From positions 23,625,500 to 23,689,499 of the forward strand of contig OY747710.1 in the NCBI GenBank assembly GCA_963556495.2: 64,000 nt of DNA, written 5' to 3'. The stretch is from Valencia hispanica. Its lineage: Eukaryota > Chordata > Actinopteri > Cyprinodontiformes > Valenciidae. Each line of letters starts with the position of its first letter. Position 1 is the stretch's first letter. The notes beneath the pieces were generated by a model that had not been told where the DNA came from, did no database searches, and saw only the letters and a program-made list of their open reading frames with translations. Made by a program: the position numbers and the translations under genes. Positions 29,901 through 39,789 of the stretch are shown here, piece after piece.

Positions 29901-30457
29901 CAGCAAAAATCCTTCCAGCTTCACAGCACCAAAAACTAGAAAGTATACAGGTCAAAAAAATGCAATCTTCTTTAAGGAAAAAGAGGAACCAACGTACAAA
30001 AAACCAAAACTTAATATGTACCCAACAGAGCCACTCCAACATGCAGCCACCCAGAGCAGCGCAATTCTAGAATTTGCACAGGGCCATAACCTCAACTTGA
30101 TAGTGACTACAAGCCCGGTCTTCCTGTGCAACATTAGTGTGATTTCACAAATGCTCTCCTTGAAAAATTGTCATATATTCCCTAAATGATCAAATGGTCG
30201 CCCAACGCCCAACTCTATAATAAAGTTCATGTGTGTGTAAAAGCAAGAATCTCTTTTGAAAGTGGGTGGCAAACAGACTCACAAATTTAATCATTTAATC
30301 TACTAAAAAAATATTTTATTCACACAACAACCAATGTATTTCTTTCGGTGTTGTGGTGGAAAATTGTTATGCAATTATATTCTCTGTTTAGTGAATGTAT
30401 CTAGGGTAAGATGACAAGGTTATTGTTCCAACTTAATCTGTATGATATATATATATG
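29901..30457. other. Non-coding stretch, possibly Rex1 5' untranslated sequence then unique DNA
   Basis: The first part may be leader of the LINE. The remainder is AT-rich with a short TA run at 30445-30456. No gene is seen. Confidence 0.35.
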
Positions 30458-30783
30458 TGTCAGGTCACCAGAGAGACAGACGCCGGGGCAGTAAGATAAC
30501 AGTCTGGCCTTTGGATGTGCTGTTACATGCGTTGCTATCAGACTCGCATGGAGAAGCTGTCCAGAGGCGGGGCATGAAGGTTAGAGAAGACGTCTACAGA
30601 GATAAACAGTGATTGCTGAATACCATTTAAGCGGTTAGTTAGAAAGGTTGGTTAGGGTGATGCACGTGTAACTCTGTCCCCTCCATGTTCTGGCCAGACA
30701 TGTTTGTATTAAATACTTAAACGCCTTCTGGGACTCAGGTCTTCTTTATTATGGAAACCCTGAGATACTTTTTTGCCACAACA
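30458..30783 (+). mobile_element. Candidate solo LTR
   Basis: The block starts TGTCAGGTCACC and ends TTTGCCACAACA, matching TG...CA ends. Within it are CGGGGCAG, a GTATTAAATACTTAAACG polyadenylation-like segment, and CTGGGACTCAGGTC shortly after, as in the R-U5 part of retroviral or gypsy LTRs. No primer-binding site, internal region or clean target duplication is visible next to it. It is best seen as a solo LTR of an endogenous retroelement of unknown family. Confidence 0.45.
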
Positions 30784-31640
30784 GTGTATTCTGACATATT
30801 CACTTTATTACAAACTAGAAAGATTGATGTTGCATGTGGATGTCCATGCAAGCTTAAGTTTTACGTAGCAAAAAATGGACATTAAAGGCCAATGTGTAGG
30901 TATGTGTGTAGTGGTAACAGTGGGAAATGGGAATTGTTATTGCTTTATGTGATATGCAAGAGATATACAAAAGATTGTAAAAGATGAGAAAAAGAAGAGA
31001 AGGGAGTCTTTCAGAATCCAAAGTTACATTTTCATAAAAGTAAACTTGAAAGTAAGACAATTCATTTTAGAGTCAGCCAGAACTTTCCATCTTCCATAGT
31101 CATTAACCAGCCTTCCTAACTTCTCACTTTGTTATCTTAATAAGTGCTGCAATCTTTCCACATGTGAGACTCCCCACTGAAATCCAATGGGTGAGGAGTT
31201 TCATGCTGTAATTAATTAGGATGTGCAAAACATAGCAAACAATGCAATTCACCCAAGAACAAAAGAATGTCAAACAAAAAGAGCAGCACATCACATTTCA
31301 GACAGATGGCAATCTGGTCTCCAAAATAAAGTGGGATTGTTTTACATTTATAGAAATCATCATATATAGTTAGTTCTTGTGAATTGTATTGTTATTTTTG
31401 TCATGAACTCACTGATTCGAGAGTGACCAAACTGCACAGCTCCTGTCTTTTTCAGGCTCTTTTTCCAAAATCAAACTCACAATTTCCCACCATCTGCAGT
31501 CGACCTTGGTGGGGGTGTAAAGTATAATTTTACAAGTAGGTCAATCCAAACTGCATGAGGTTTATTGTCAAAATTAAAAAATGCTTGGCTGTTTCTAAAT
31601 ACCTTGCAAAAAATGTATAAAACAAGTTTTAGAAGGATTT
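30784..31640. other. Non-coding stretch, no gene seen
   Basis: AT-rich intron-like sequence. No repeats recognised. Confidence 0.5.
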
Positions 31641-31644
31641 TATC

Positions 31645-32200
31645 CTAATTTAAAACCAAATCCCACTTCGAATGACTACTGTGGTCTCAAAATTATTCAA
31701 CCACTTGAACAGAAATATTAAAAAGAATATTTGTATATCAGGTGTGGTCTCAGGCCTGCCTGATTCAACCCATCAAGGGGCTCATTGATTGCATAAGGCG
31801 TGCTTGTGATAAAAAACCTTAAAAACAAAAAAGCAAAGGCTCCAAATGTTATTAGAGATACAGCATTGAAATCATTTGTTTACACATTAAAAGTTAAAGG
31901 GACAGTGGGTACACTACCTTGGCATGGCAGAAGAAAGACACTATCAAAGCTGCACATGATTCCTGATAAGGCAGGCAGCCAAAAACATCAACTGACTGTT
32001 GAAGACCTGCAACAAGCCTTGGACTAGCAGTCATCCACAGATGATGAAGGGCTTCATGTCTGAACTTAAAGGCATAAACCACTGCATAGCAACAAATAAA
32101 ACTTGGTGGAAGCATGGAGGAAAACAACATCCTGCCTACATCAAAGCATGGCAAAGCACAGATTCCTCATTCAAAATTGACACTCAATTGTGATGTTGTC
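31645..32200 (+). mobile_element. Decayed Tc1/mariner-like relic
   Basis: GGTCTCAAAATTATTCAAC near 31683 and GTGCTTGTGATAAAAA near 31801 are segments I associate with the leader of fish Tc1/mariner transposons. A broken coding part follows: CATGGCAGAAGAAAG (HGRRK-like) and DKAGSQKHQLTVEDLQQAL at about 31965-32025. No catalytic domain survives. Assignment to a family is uncertain because decay is heavy. Confidence 0.45.
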
Positions 32201-32395
32201 TTCATGGACAGCCAGTCATCGGATCAACGTTATCTAGAATCACTAAAGCAGTGATCCTGGACAGGGTGGTGAAATGTTTTGCACTCTTCCGCAGATGTTA
32301 AATTACTTGAACAGATGTGTCCCGTTATAGTGTGGACACAAATAAATCCAGCTATGTTTTTAATGTTTCCTTCATGGAAAATTCACACCCACCCG

Positions 32396-32400
32396 CGCAC

Positions 32401-32432
<32 letters not shown>
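32396..32432 (+). repeat. (CA)n microsatellite
   Basis: A mainly perfect CA run with an ACGC interruption at each side. Confidence 0.9.
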
Positions 32433-33410
32433 GCAAACACAGAAACACAGTTGCCGGGTACTAAACCATACAAACATCCACCAGAAATCTAAAATGCTTC
32501 TCGGGGCTAATTTGGGATTAGGGTGTGTGTGATACTGAAAACATGCTTACATTGATATGGAAATGAGATCAATTTACCACTGGCACGAACAGCTAAAAAC
32601 AGTTGCTTAAATAACATTTTGTACATGCGTGCACACACCTATACACCCAAACAGAGATATGCATATGAATGGCATGCAAAGGGATCTGTCCCAAGGCTCG
32701 GCTGTGTCCATCAAAGCCTCTTCTCTCCCGGCGACCAGTCGAGGCTCAGTATTACACACTTAGCATGAGAATACATCAATGGCACAGGGAAGGACGCACG
32801 CAGGCTTTCATACTCAGAGAACCCACCTTCAGCCTTTATCTTTCTCTTTTCATTCTCTTCTTTCTGGCCAGTCCAGCCCTCACCCCCACTGATCACCCAT
32901 TTCTATAATCTCCCAGTCCTACACTTCCAAAGACAGCCCCCCCACCTCCTCAAGAAGGAATCTTTTTTTAACTGGGACCACAACTCAGAACTGCATTTAC
33001 CATGAACACATGGCTACCTAACCCAAGATAGATGGTTTGTATATGTGTATCACATGTCTTGCAGAGCTCTTACACTTTTTTCATGTTAAAAAATCCTAAC
33101 TTTTCAAAAATGAGATTTTCAGAATACAATGGGCCTTGGTTCAGTATTTGCAGATTCACCAATTTGCAGATGTTTCTGTGGAATGTGACTCCAAATTATT
33201 TGCAGAGAACTTTCCAATTCAGATATTCTTCCTAGAGCAAATCTAAAATATTCCAAAAATAATCCATCTTGGGAAGCTGAAATACGTAGGCACAATGCCA
33301 CTAAATTAACCAATCCAATTTTCCTGGGATATACTGCACCTAATGTTTCTATTTTTTTGTTTTCAATACAGCCAATATAAGCACCAGGGGGGATCTTATA
33401 TTGGTTTATG
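32433..33410. other. Non-coding stretch, no gene seen
   Basis: Intron-like sequence. Purine-rich G runs start near 33410. Confidence 0.5.
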
Positions 33411-33539
33411 TAAAGGGGGGAGGGGGCGTCTTCCACAAGTGATCCCGACAGACGTGGAGGGGAGGGGCTGTGTATGTGTATGTGTGTGAGAGGGGTGAGA
33501 GAAAGCGAGAGAAATGCGTGAGTGACAGAGAGACGAAGA

Positions 33540-33910
33540 AAGAGCATGTTTTTTAAATAGTGTAAAAAAGAAAAACGAAACGCAATACGTGACGGTCGAT
33601 GTTAATCTTTTTTGGGGGTTTTTGGTCGGTGTTTAATCTGTAGCGCACCGCCACAGATTCGTCTATGTGTGGGAAACACTGGGGGCCGAAGCCTTCTCTG
33701 TGCGTAAAAGTCCCGAAGCAGGAGCTACGGTGCGCTCCTCTCCTGGATAAGTTATTGCGGGATGCGCTCAACCTTTACCACAGACAGAGCAGTCTTTGAC
33801 ACATAGACGCGGCCGTAGTTTGGCCTCAAGGTACAGCTCATTATGCACACGAGTCGACTACCGGATTTGACGTCGACGATTTTCTAGAACCGAGTCGTCG
33901 ACGTCATCGC
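33540..33910. promoter_or_regulatory. CpG-dense block, candidate CpG island or alternative promoter
   Basis: By eye there are about thirty CpG dinucleotides in roughly 370 bases, against a strongly CpG-poor background, for example AACGAAACGCAATACGTGACG and GACGCGGCCG. The block follows a G-rich run (33412-33465) and ends in a perfect hairpin containing a CRE-like TGACGTC. Such islands in long introns often mark alternative promoters or non-coding RNA starts. No clear exon is visible. A recently inserted GC-rich transposon is the main alternative. Confidence 0.4.
33868..33906. repeat. Perfect 12-bp inverted repeat with 15-base loop
   Basis: TGACGTCGACGA at 33868-33879 pairs exactly with TCGTCGACGTCA at 33895-33906. 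Each arm contains GTCGAC and a TGACGT CRE-like half. It could be a protein-binding palindrome or part of a small transposon end. Confidence 0.85.
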
Positions 33911-33948
33911 TACAGGCCTATGCAAAACCATCACGGGATGGCGAGACT

Positions 33949-34078
33949 GGATGGATGGACGGATGGAACCTTAGACAATTGGAGACAGGACAATATAGAA
34001 ATACAAATTTTCCATACTTATTTTCCTTTTTCATAGGTGCTTCTCTTCAACACTTTTCCAGACTGTGTTGTAAACCCG
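33949..34078 (+). repeat. GGAT-tract-linked dispersed repeat, copy 2
   Basis: GGATGGATGGACGGATGG is followed by TTTTCCATACTTATTTTC and CACTTTTCCAGACTGTG, in the same kind of arrangement as at 6044-6185. Confidence 0.45.
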
Positions 34079-34273
34079 ACGTTATGGTTTATTCACCCTC
34101 AGTGTTGTGAGTGTCTATTACAAGACAGGGATTTTGCAGCACAGCCATCAGCATTCCGCCTGGCGATGCACTGACTAACTGACAAACTCCACTTAATGGA
34201 ATCAAACTTAGCCCATCAACTGTGTATCAGTGCATGTATTTGTGCGCGAGCATCCGCTGCATCGCTTGTCTGT

Positions 34274-34528
34274 CGATACTCAGAGACAGCCCTCAGCCAG
34301 AGAACAGAAGAGAGTTGAGGAGAGAAAAAACAGGCCGCTCTACCTTTCTCTCTAATTACAAATGACAAACCTGCTACCAGGAGTTGGCCTGCTACCTGAC
34401 GCCGCATGATAACCTCTCAGCTCTCTGCCGATACTCAGTGACAGATCTCAGGTGGAGACAGACAGATTAAAACGAGAGTTGCAAATTACCTTCCTGCCTT
34501 GTGGCACTAATTTCCAATGACAAAACAG
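34274..34528 (+). repeat. Diverged 155-bp tandem duplication
   Basis: Two anchors recur at the same offset of 155 bases: CGATACTCAG at 34274 and 34429, and AATGACAAA at 34361 and 34516. Between them the copies share GACAG...CTCAG, GAGAGTTG and CTAATT segments but have diverged. The equal spacing of two anchors argues for a true tandem duplication. Confidence 0.6.
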
Positions 34529-35454
34529 GACATCTATACTGCCAATATCTTAAATTTCTTCTTCATCTTCTTCACTCATTTAGTTTATCCTCTTTTACTT
34601 GAATTGATTTTCTTCCCTACTGACTATCTTCACATCTCTCTATCTCTCTCTCTCTCTCATTTTCCGTCCCTTTTGCAACATTTAAAAAGCAGCCCCTCTC
34701 CTTCAGCTCATCCATTTCCTCCCTGTTGCGTAATAATCAGGTTAAGGCTACTTTGTGGCTTGTACCCTTACTGACTATTATCTCTAATGCCATTTTAACA
34801 ACATAAAAAGCCATATACTGCTGGAGTCCCGTGATACAATATCCTCACAGCACATGGAGGGAATAACCTGGTCTCACAACATAATCTCCAACCGATTTTA
34901 CCGCTCCTTTTCAGTCTTTTCTACTGGAAGCGAACCTTTTCTGAGGACAGATTAGTAGATTTTACACCAAAATGCTGATCTTCAAACAATGCAAAGTTCC
35001 TTAAGGATCTTAAGTCACACTTTATGTTGGTTTACACATATAAAGAGACAAGATACAAATTTCCAAGCAACATCCATTCAGAGTTAGAAAAGTAAATGGC
35101 CTTTAACAACATAATGCAAGTGGTGGACCTCTACTTCTAATAAGCACATTTCGCAAAGTTATTTCTATTATCTATATTTGACTAAATAACAACATAAGTC
35201 ATTTGTAAGGTTATGATTCCTATAAAATGAGGCTAAATCTTGTCCTTTAGCCCAATAAACAATATAGGCTTAAGTTATATATTTCATTTACACCAGTTCA
35301 TGTTGTTTTGTCTCAACTTGGTTTCCTCTGTTCTCAGCTTTGTGCAGAGCACTTCCCCGCTGTGTGCGCATATAGCCCACTTTTAGAAAGTTAATGTCAA
35401 AACCACTAAAATTTGGGGTGCCAGAGTAGGTATTTCATAAATGGAAGCTATTAG
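34529..35454. other. Non-coding stretch, no gene seen
   Basis: AT-rich with a short CT tract near 34638-34660. No gene. Confidence 0.5.
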
Positions 35455-35575
35455 GCCTCAGAGCAGCCGTCTGGAGTTTGATTCCGGACCTAAGGACTTT
35501 TTCTGCATGTCAACACCCCTTCTGTGTCTGCCTATTTCCTCTCTGAAAAACTGTAAATAAAGGCCATTAGTGCCA
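35455..35575 (+). repeat. tRNA-derived SINE-like copy
   Basis: GAGTTTGATTCCGGACC resembles the B box of an RNA polymerase III promoter, near the GGTTCGANTCC consensus. It is followed by TTTCTGCATGTCAACACCCC and the terminal AAATAAAGGCCATTAGTGCC, a layout common to a fish SINE group. The A box is not convincing, so the copy is 5'-truncated or decayed. Confidence 0.5.
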
Positions 35576-36945
35576 CACTCCATCCATCCATCCATCATTT
35601 ATATGTATGGATTTATTTTGACAACAACAAGGCATACATAATGGTCTTCACATACCCCAAAAGTTGATAGTGTTATTGGCATTTTTGCTTTACCTATTTT
35701 ATCAACAGCTGGTAACATTAGAGGAGAGATAAATATGAATATCTTTAGGAATTAAATGCAATCTACTGTGTGCTGTTCAGTAATAAAACTGCACTACTTA
35801 ATGTATCTGGTGTCCACTAAATCTAACAATGTAAATGTAATCTGTTATCACCCCCCTCTGCCAGGCCTGTGACAATACATAACAGAAAACTTTAAATACT
35901 GGCTGTATTAAACATACCAAAGATAATCCAGTTTGACTGACCGGAAATAGTAAGTTATCACACAGTGCTATTAGCTGAACATGCAACACACAGCAGATGA
36001 TCAGCTGAAGGATGGTGCTTCTACCAGATCCTGAGCCAATCTGTTCTTTCTTTTTTGAGCGCTCACACCACTCGATATGTTTTCATCGTGAAGTACAAAA
36101 AGTGGCCAGAAATAACTGAAATTAGGGATGTTTAAAGATTTCAAACTTGCACTGGCTGTTTATGAATCAACTCACAATGCTGAAATAATGTTATTATACT
36201 GTACGAGTATAAAGACAATGTTATATGGTTAAATTTAACATTTCCTATTGCTCTTTAAGTGTAATTTTTATGCCATATTGTTTTCTGGTCTTTATTTTCT
36301 TAGAAACAGAGCAGTGACTCTTCTTTGTTGGGAAAATACAAAGACTAGGTAAGGAGAGAGTAAATGCAGAAAGAGGTGTAAAAAAGAGTTACATGTATGA
36401 AAATAATGAAGCATTTGGCAAAACCCATTTTTAGATTTCATTCTTAAATAGTAGAAGAAAAGATATTCTGAAGATCTTTAAATTCAAAAAAGTAATCAAC
36501 CACTGTAACAGTGCAATCCATCAGCTTTTTATATCTTAACAGATTGCTTAAGGATTTTGTTTTCAGTTGTATTTACCATAAACTGATAAAAGTGTTTATA
36601 TATTTAAAACCAAAACAGTTTTTCCTGTTCTTGCATTCAATAAAGTGTTAACAGAAAAACTATCCGCTGTTGGGATTTACAGTGAGAAGAAAAACGAAGT
36701 CGCCAAACAGATCTATCAACTAAGAAAATTACCAATGGAGCTAGACCAATCAGGACCATATCATGATTTTCAGAATTAAAAAAATCGTGATCTGCATGTT
36801 AGACTGCAAAGAATATCAGAACTCACTATTTTCTAGGAAAGCCTGATTGATGCATCTCTAACTACCAGACATAGACACATATCTCAAGTGTAAAGACTGA
36901 AGTCTATATTTTTCAAAAATTTACCAAAAGACGGATATAATTATT
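35576..36945. other. Non-coding stretch, no gene seen
   Basis: Short CATC tract at 35580-35595, then AT-rich sequence. Nothing recognised. Confidence 0.5.
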
Positions 36946-37499
36946 TCAACAATGATTACTCTTGAGATAAGGGTCTGAGGCACTCAGGAGGATGATGGTT
37001 AAAACGTATTTATTTATCCATGGCTAGATTAAAAAAAACATGCCTTCGCATTTCAGCCAGCAGGGCCTTCGTCAGGGCTTGAAGTGTTTGACAATCAGCT
37101 CACTTCCTTGTTAAGACCAGCAATCAACAACAACTGCGTAGGTTGAGCAGGTAGGAAGTCACATGATTAAATGACTAGTAACACAAAAACTGCTTACAAT
37201 CATTAATCCTGATAAATCTGACTACAGAGAAAAAGCATATAATTCTACAAAAGTTAAACTAGACAAAATATTTTAAAAAATGTAGAGAAAATTTTAGATA
37301 AAAGACACTTTCTACTATAGATATAAGAAACGACTAAGCTTAAAGGAAGTGTTAAATTACAAGAAAGGAACAAAATCTAGTTCTCCATTTAGACCAGGGA
37401 ACCATGTAGCTTTCAGTGTGTAAATCCGAAATGATTATCTTTGCAAGAGTTTATTGAACCTATCACCTCCTCTAATTGAGTCTTCAATATGCCTCTTTT

Positions 37500-37746
37500 C
37501 AATTCAATTTCAATTCAGTTTATTTATATAGCGCCAATTCACAACAGATGTCATCTCAAGGCACTTAACAAGAAGTCATTTCAATACATTTATACAAACA
37601 TTCCAGTCAGTTAAAAAGTTTCCTATTTAAGGAATCCCAGCAGATTGCGTCAGTCATTGGCGTGAGGTTGGGCCCCGTTGATGAAGACTTTCCAACCCCA
37701 GCAATCTTTCAGCAATCCCTCATACTGAGCAAGCATGTAATCTCTC
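37500..37746 (-). mobile_element. L2-type LINE 3' fragment nested in the Penelope-like element
   Basis: On the minus strand it reads GCTCAGTATGAGGG, then GCCTTGAGATGACATCTG, TTGTGAATTGGCGCTATA and a CTGAATTGAAATTGAATTG tail. It belongs to the same family as 26268-26635. Short TTTT/AAAA sequence at both sides may be the target duplication but is too simple to be sure. Its position inside the GIY-YIG frame makes it younger than the host element. Confidence 0.85.
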
Positions 37747-38075
37747 ATTTTAAGAGAGCTACAACTTCATGGTTTGCATCTTTATAATGTACTGCCATAG
37801 GATATTGAGGATTTCCAGATCTTATTACATGTTTAAGCTCTACAAGTCTTGCCTTTAATTTACGCTTAGTTCTCCCAATGTAAAAGCAACCACATGGGCA
37901 TACCAGTCTGTAGACTACATATAAAGTATTGAAATTGATAAACAAATTTATGTTAAACCTACGTCCAGAGAAGATGTCAATGAAAAAACTAGCATTAACC
38001 ATATTATTACAGTGATTACAGTGTCCACACTTATGGTTACCTTTTCTGGTAGAGAGACATGTTTTTTGTTGTATG
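37745..38075 (-). pseudogene. Penelope-like zinc-finger linker and GIY-YIG endonuclease, interrupted
   Basis: The frame shows KCGHCNHC, the cysteine-histidine linker of this family, followed by YVVYRLVCPCGCFYIGRT, the two strands of the GIY-YIG nuclease that nicks target DNA. It goes on through RLVELKHVIRSGNPQYPMA and HYKDANHEVVALLK, where an L2 insertion stops it. The true continuation is on the far side of the insertion (37380-37499), reading RHIEDSIRGGDRFNKLLQR, the expected end of the domain. So the copy was interrupted after it had integrated. Confidence 0.85.
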
Positions 38076-38118
38076 GGGGAAGATGACTTTGAAAAAGTTT
38101 ATCATTTAAGGTTGAAGC

Positions 38119-38660
38119 TCATCTGAAGCTGATGGTTGAAGCGTCTGGGAAGGCTTCTCTAAAAACACTGTCGCTTTTCAGTAAGTCCCAGTTTCTTTTA
38201 ATAATTTGTTTAATTTTGTTGGGATGATTACTGTATTGTGTCACAAAATATACATTAATTGATCTTTGTTGATTTTTATCTTTTGAAACTAACAGTTGTT
38301 CTCTTGGGAGGCATTCTGCCTTGTTGTACACTAGTTGTACGAGAGTACAGTTCTTTGTTGATATCCTCTTGTTCTAAATCTCATACACATATCTTTAGCA
38401 TTTCTTTCAAATTCTTCTTCTGTGTCACAGATATGTTTAAGTCTCTGGAACTGGCCAAAAGGGATATTATTTTTTAGCCATGATGGATGGAAGCTGTCTG
38501 CTCTAAGGATTGTATTACGGTCGATTGTTTTTCTAAATATAGAAGAATGTAAATCTCCATTAGCTCCTTTAGTGATTTTAAGATCGAAATTTTTTTATTT
38601 CAGATGGGGAAAAGTCAAGGCTAAACTTCAAGTTTCTGTTAGTGTTGTTCAGATATGAAT
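38119..38660 (-). pseudogene. Penelope-like reverse transcriptase, C-terminal part
   Basis: Minus-strand text, with frame breaks, reads LMELLQFYSYLN, then FRKTIDRNTILRADSFHP, IPFGQFQRLKHIC and MRFRTRGY, then a stop, then YNKAECLPREQLL and NKIKQIIKRNWDLL. This is the thumb and post-polymerase region of Penelope-like proteins. The catalytic YADD block should lie further upstream and is absent at the 5' truncation. At least two stops or shifts separate the readable pieces (around 38330 and 38120). Confidence 0.8.
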
Positions 38661-38814
38661 AGAATTGAAGCAGTTCCATAAGTTCAGTCTTCATTTGCAT
38701 CTCAAGATATATGTGGATCCCTTCATTGAAGAGCACCGGAGGTATCCACACACTCTAACACCCAAGAAGCACTCCAAGCATTTTTCTGCTTTTTTGTATC
38801 AACAATGATTACTC

Positions 38815-39785
38815 GTTAGAAAAAAGATTTTGTTGAGAACTTGCATTACTGAGAAAAAATATGATTTAAAAAGAGAAACTGAACAAAAACTGGAGGTCAG
38901 CTTTTGAGAATTCAGAATCTTTACAGTTTGGACGTCTCAGTTGGCATAAAAAAACAAGCTTATATTCAATGACTATTCAAGCCTTTAAAGTGTTAGTAAT
39001 AACTTTAAAAAGGTGAGAAACGGAGTGGGCAGGGAGATAAATCAAAAAAGCAAGACACCCACAGACTCATGTACATGCACAAACAGAAGCCTGAATGCTT
39101 TGCAGACATGGGTTCACGCTACAGGAGTGAGCTTACACTTCATCCCATTCACACACAGAGTATTGAGTTAGCATTGACATCCCTGTGAATAGGCCTGTGA
39201 AGGTGCAGGGTGATGCTAACCAGGAGCACTATCGCTAGCCGCCCTGCTCCTTGGCGGAACAGCCAGGGCAGCATTGATATGGTAATGTTGGAGACGTTTC
39301 AGGGCCAAGGCTGGGGGACCGTGGACGCTCTGTGATCCTTGGAGCCCAAAAAGGACATATCTCCAGGGTATTGTGGTTTCCCCAGTCAAGGCTCTGAGTG
39401 ATCGGGATAAGCCCGTCCGAGCTGCTTTAGTGCTGTCACTCAGTCGCTATTGTGGTCATGTGAACAGGCATTTTCATCACAATTGTCCCAGGTTTTGGCA
39501 CTACTGTTCTGCAATGCCCTCTCTTTTCCTATTCTTTAGAGTCCTTGGTCCTTCCTCTTCACCCTCCATTAGGTTTCTTTTCTCTACTGGGTCTTTCTGT
39601 CCATTTTTTAAAAGACCAGCAGACACCGCTGAGTGAAACTGGTCTGGGACAATGATGGCAAAACTTCTTTAAATTTGTCAAAGGATTTTGCAAAGAACAC
39701 CAACACCTGGGTGTAACACAGATGTTTTAGTGTTTACCTCAAAGGAGCTATAAGGTCCCTTGGAAAAGGTAACATTGTTCTGTGA
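38815..39785. other. Non-coding stretch, possible unique conserved block
   Basis: The interval 39150-39420 is non-repetitive with higher GC and could be conserved. No exon motifs are seen. Confidence 0.4.
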
Positions 39786-39789
39786 CCGT

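Larger units (their letters stand above)
36962..38798 (-). mobile_element. Penelope-like element, 5'-truncated, with 16-bp target-site duplication
   Basis: Direct repeats TCAACAATGATTACTC at 36946-36961 and 38799-38814 bound the element exactly. Read on the minus strand it encodes the end of a Penelope-type reverse transcriptase, a cysteine-rich linker and a GIY-YIG endonuclease. The 3' untranslated end contains AGCCCTGACGAAGGCCCTGC, typical of the family. The GIY-YIG gene is split by an L2 fragment (37500-37746). With frame breaks and no 5' part it is inactive. Confidence 0.85.

Noticed and set aside
30476..30500. GGGGCAGTA motif that could be antisense to the ephrin CPHY region
   Set aside because: The flanking codons do not continue the ephrin pattern, so it is not exon 2.
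33119..33771. Minus-strand frames of 142 and 72 codons over the CpG-rich block
   Set aside because: No motif, and the frames cross purine-rich low-complexity sequence. The block may be regulatory, but a protein is not supported.
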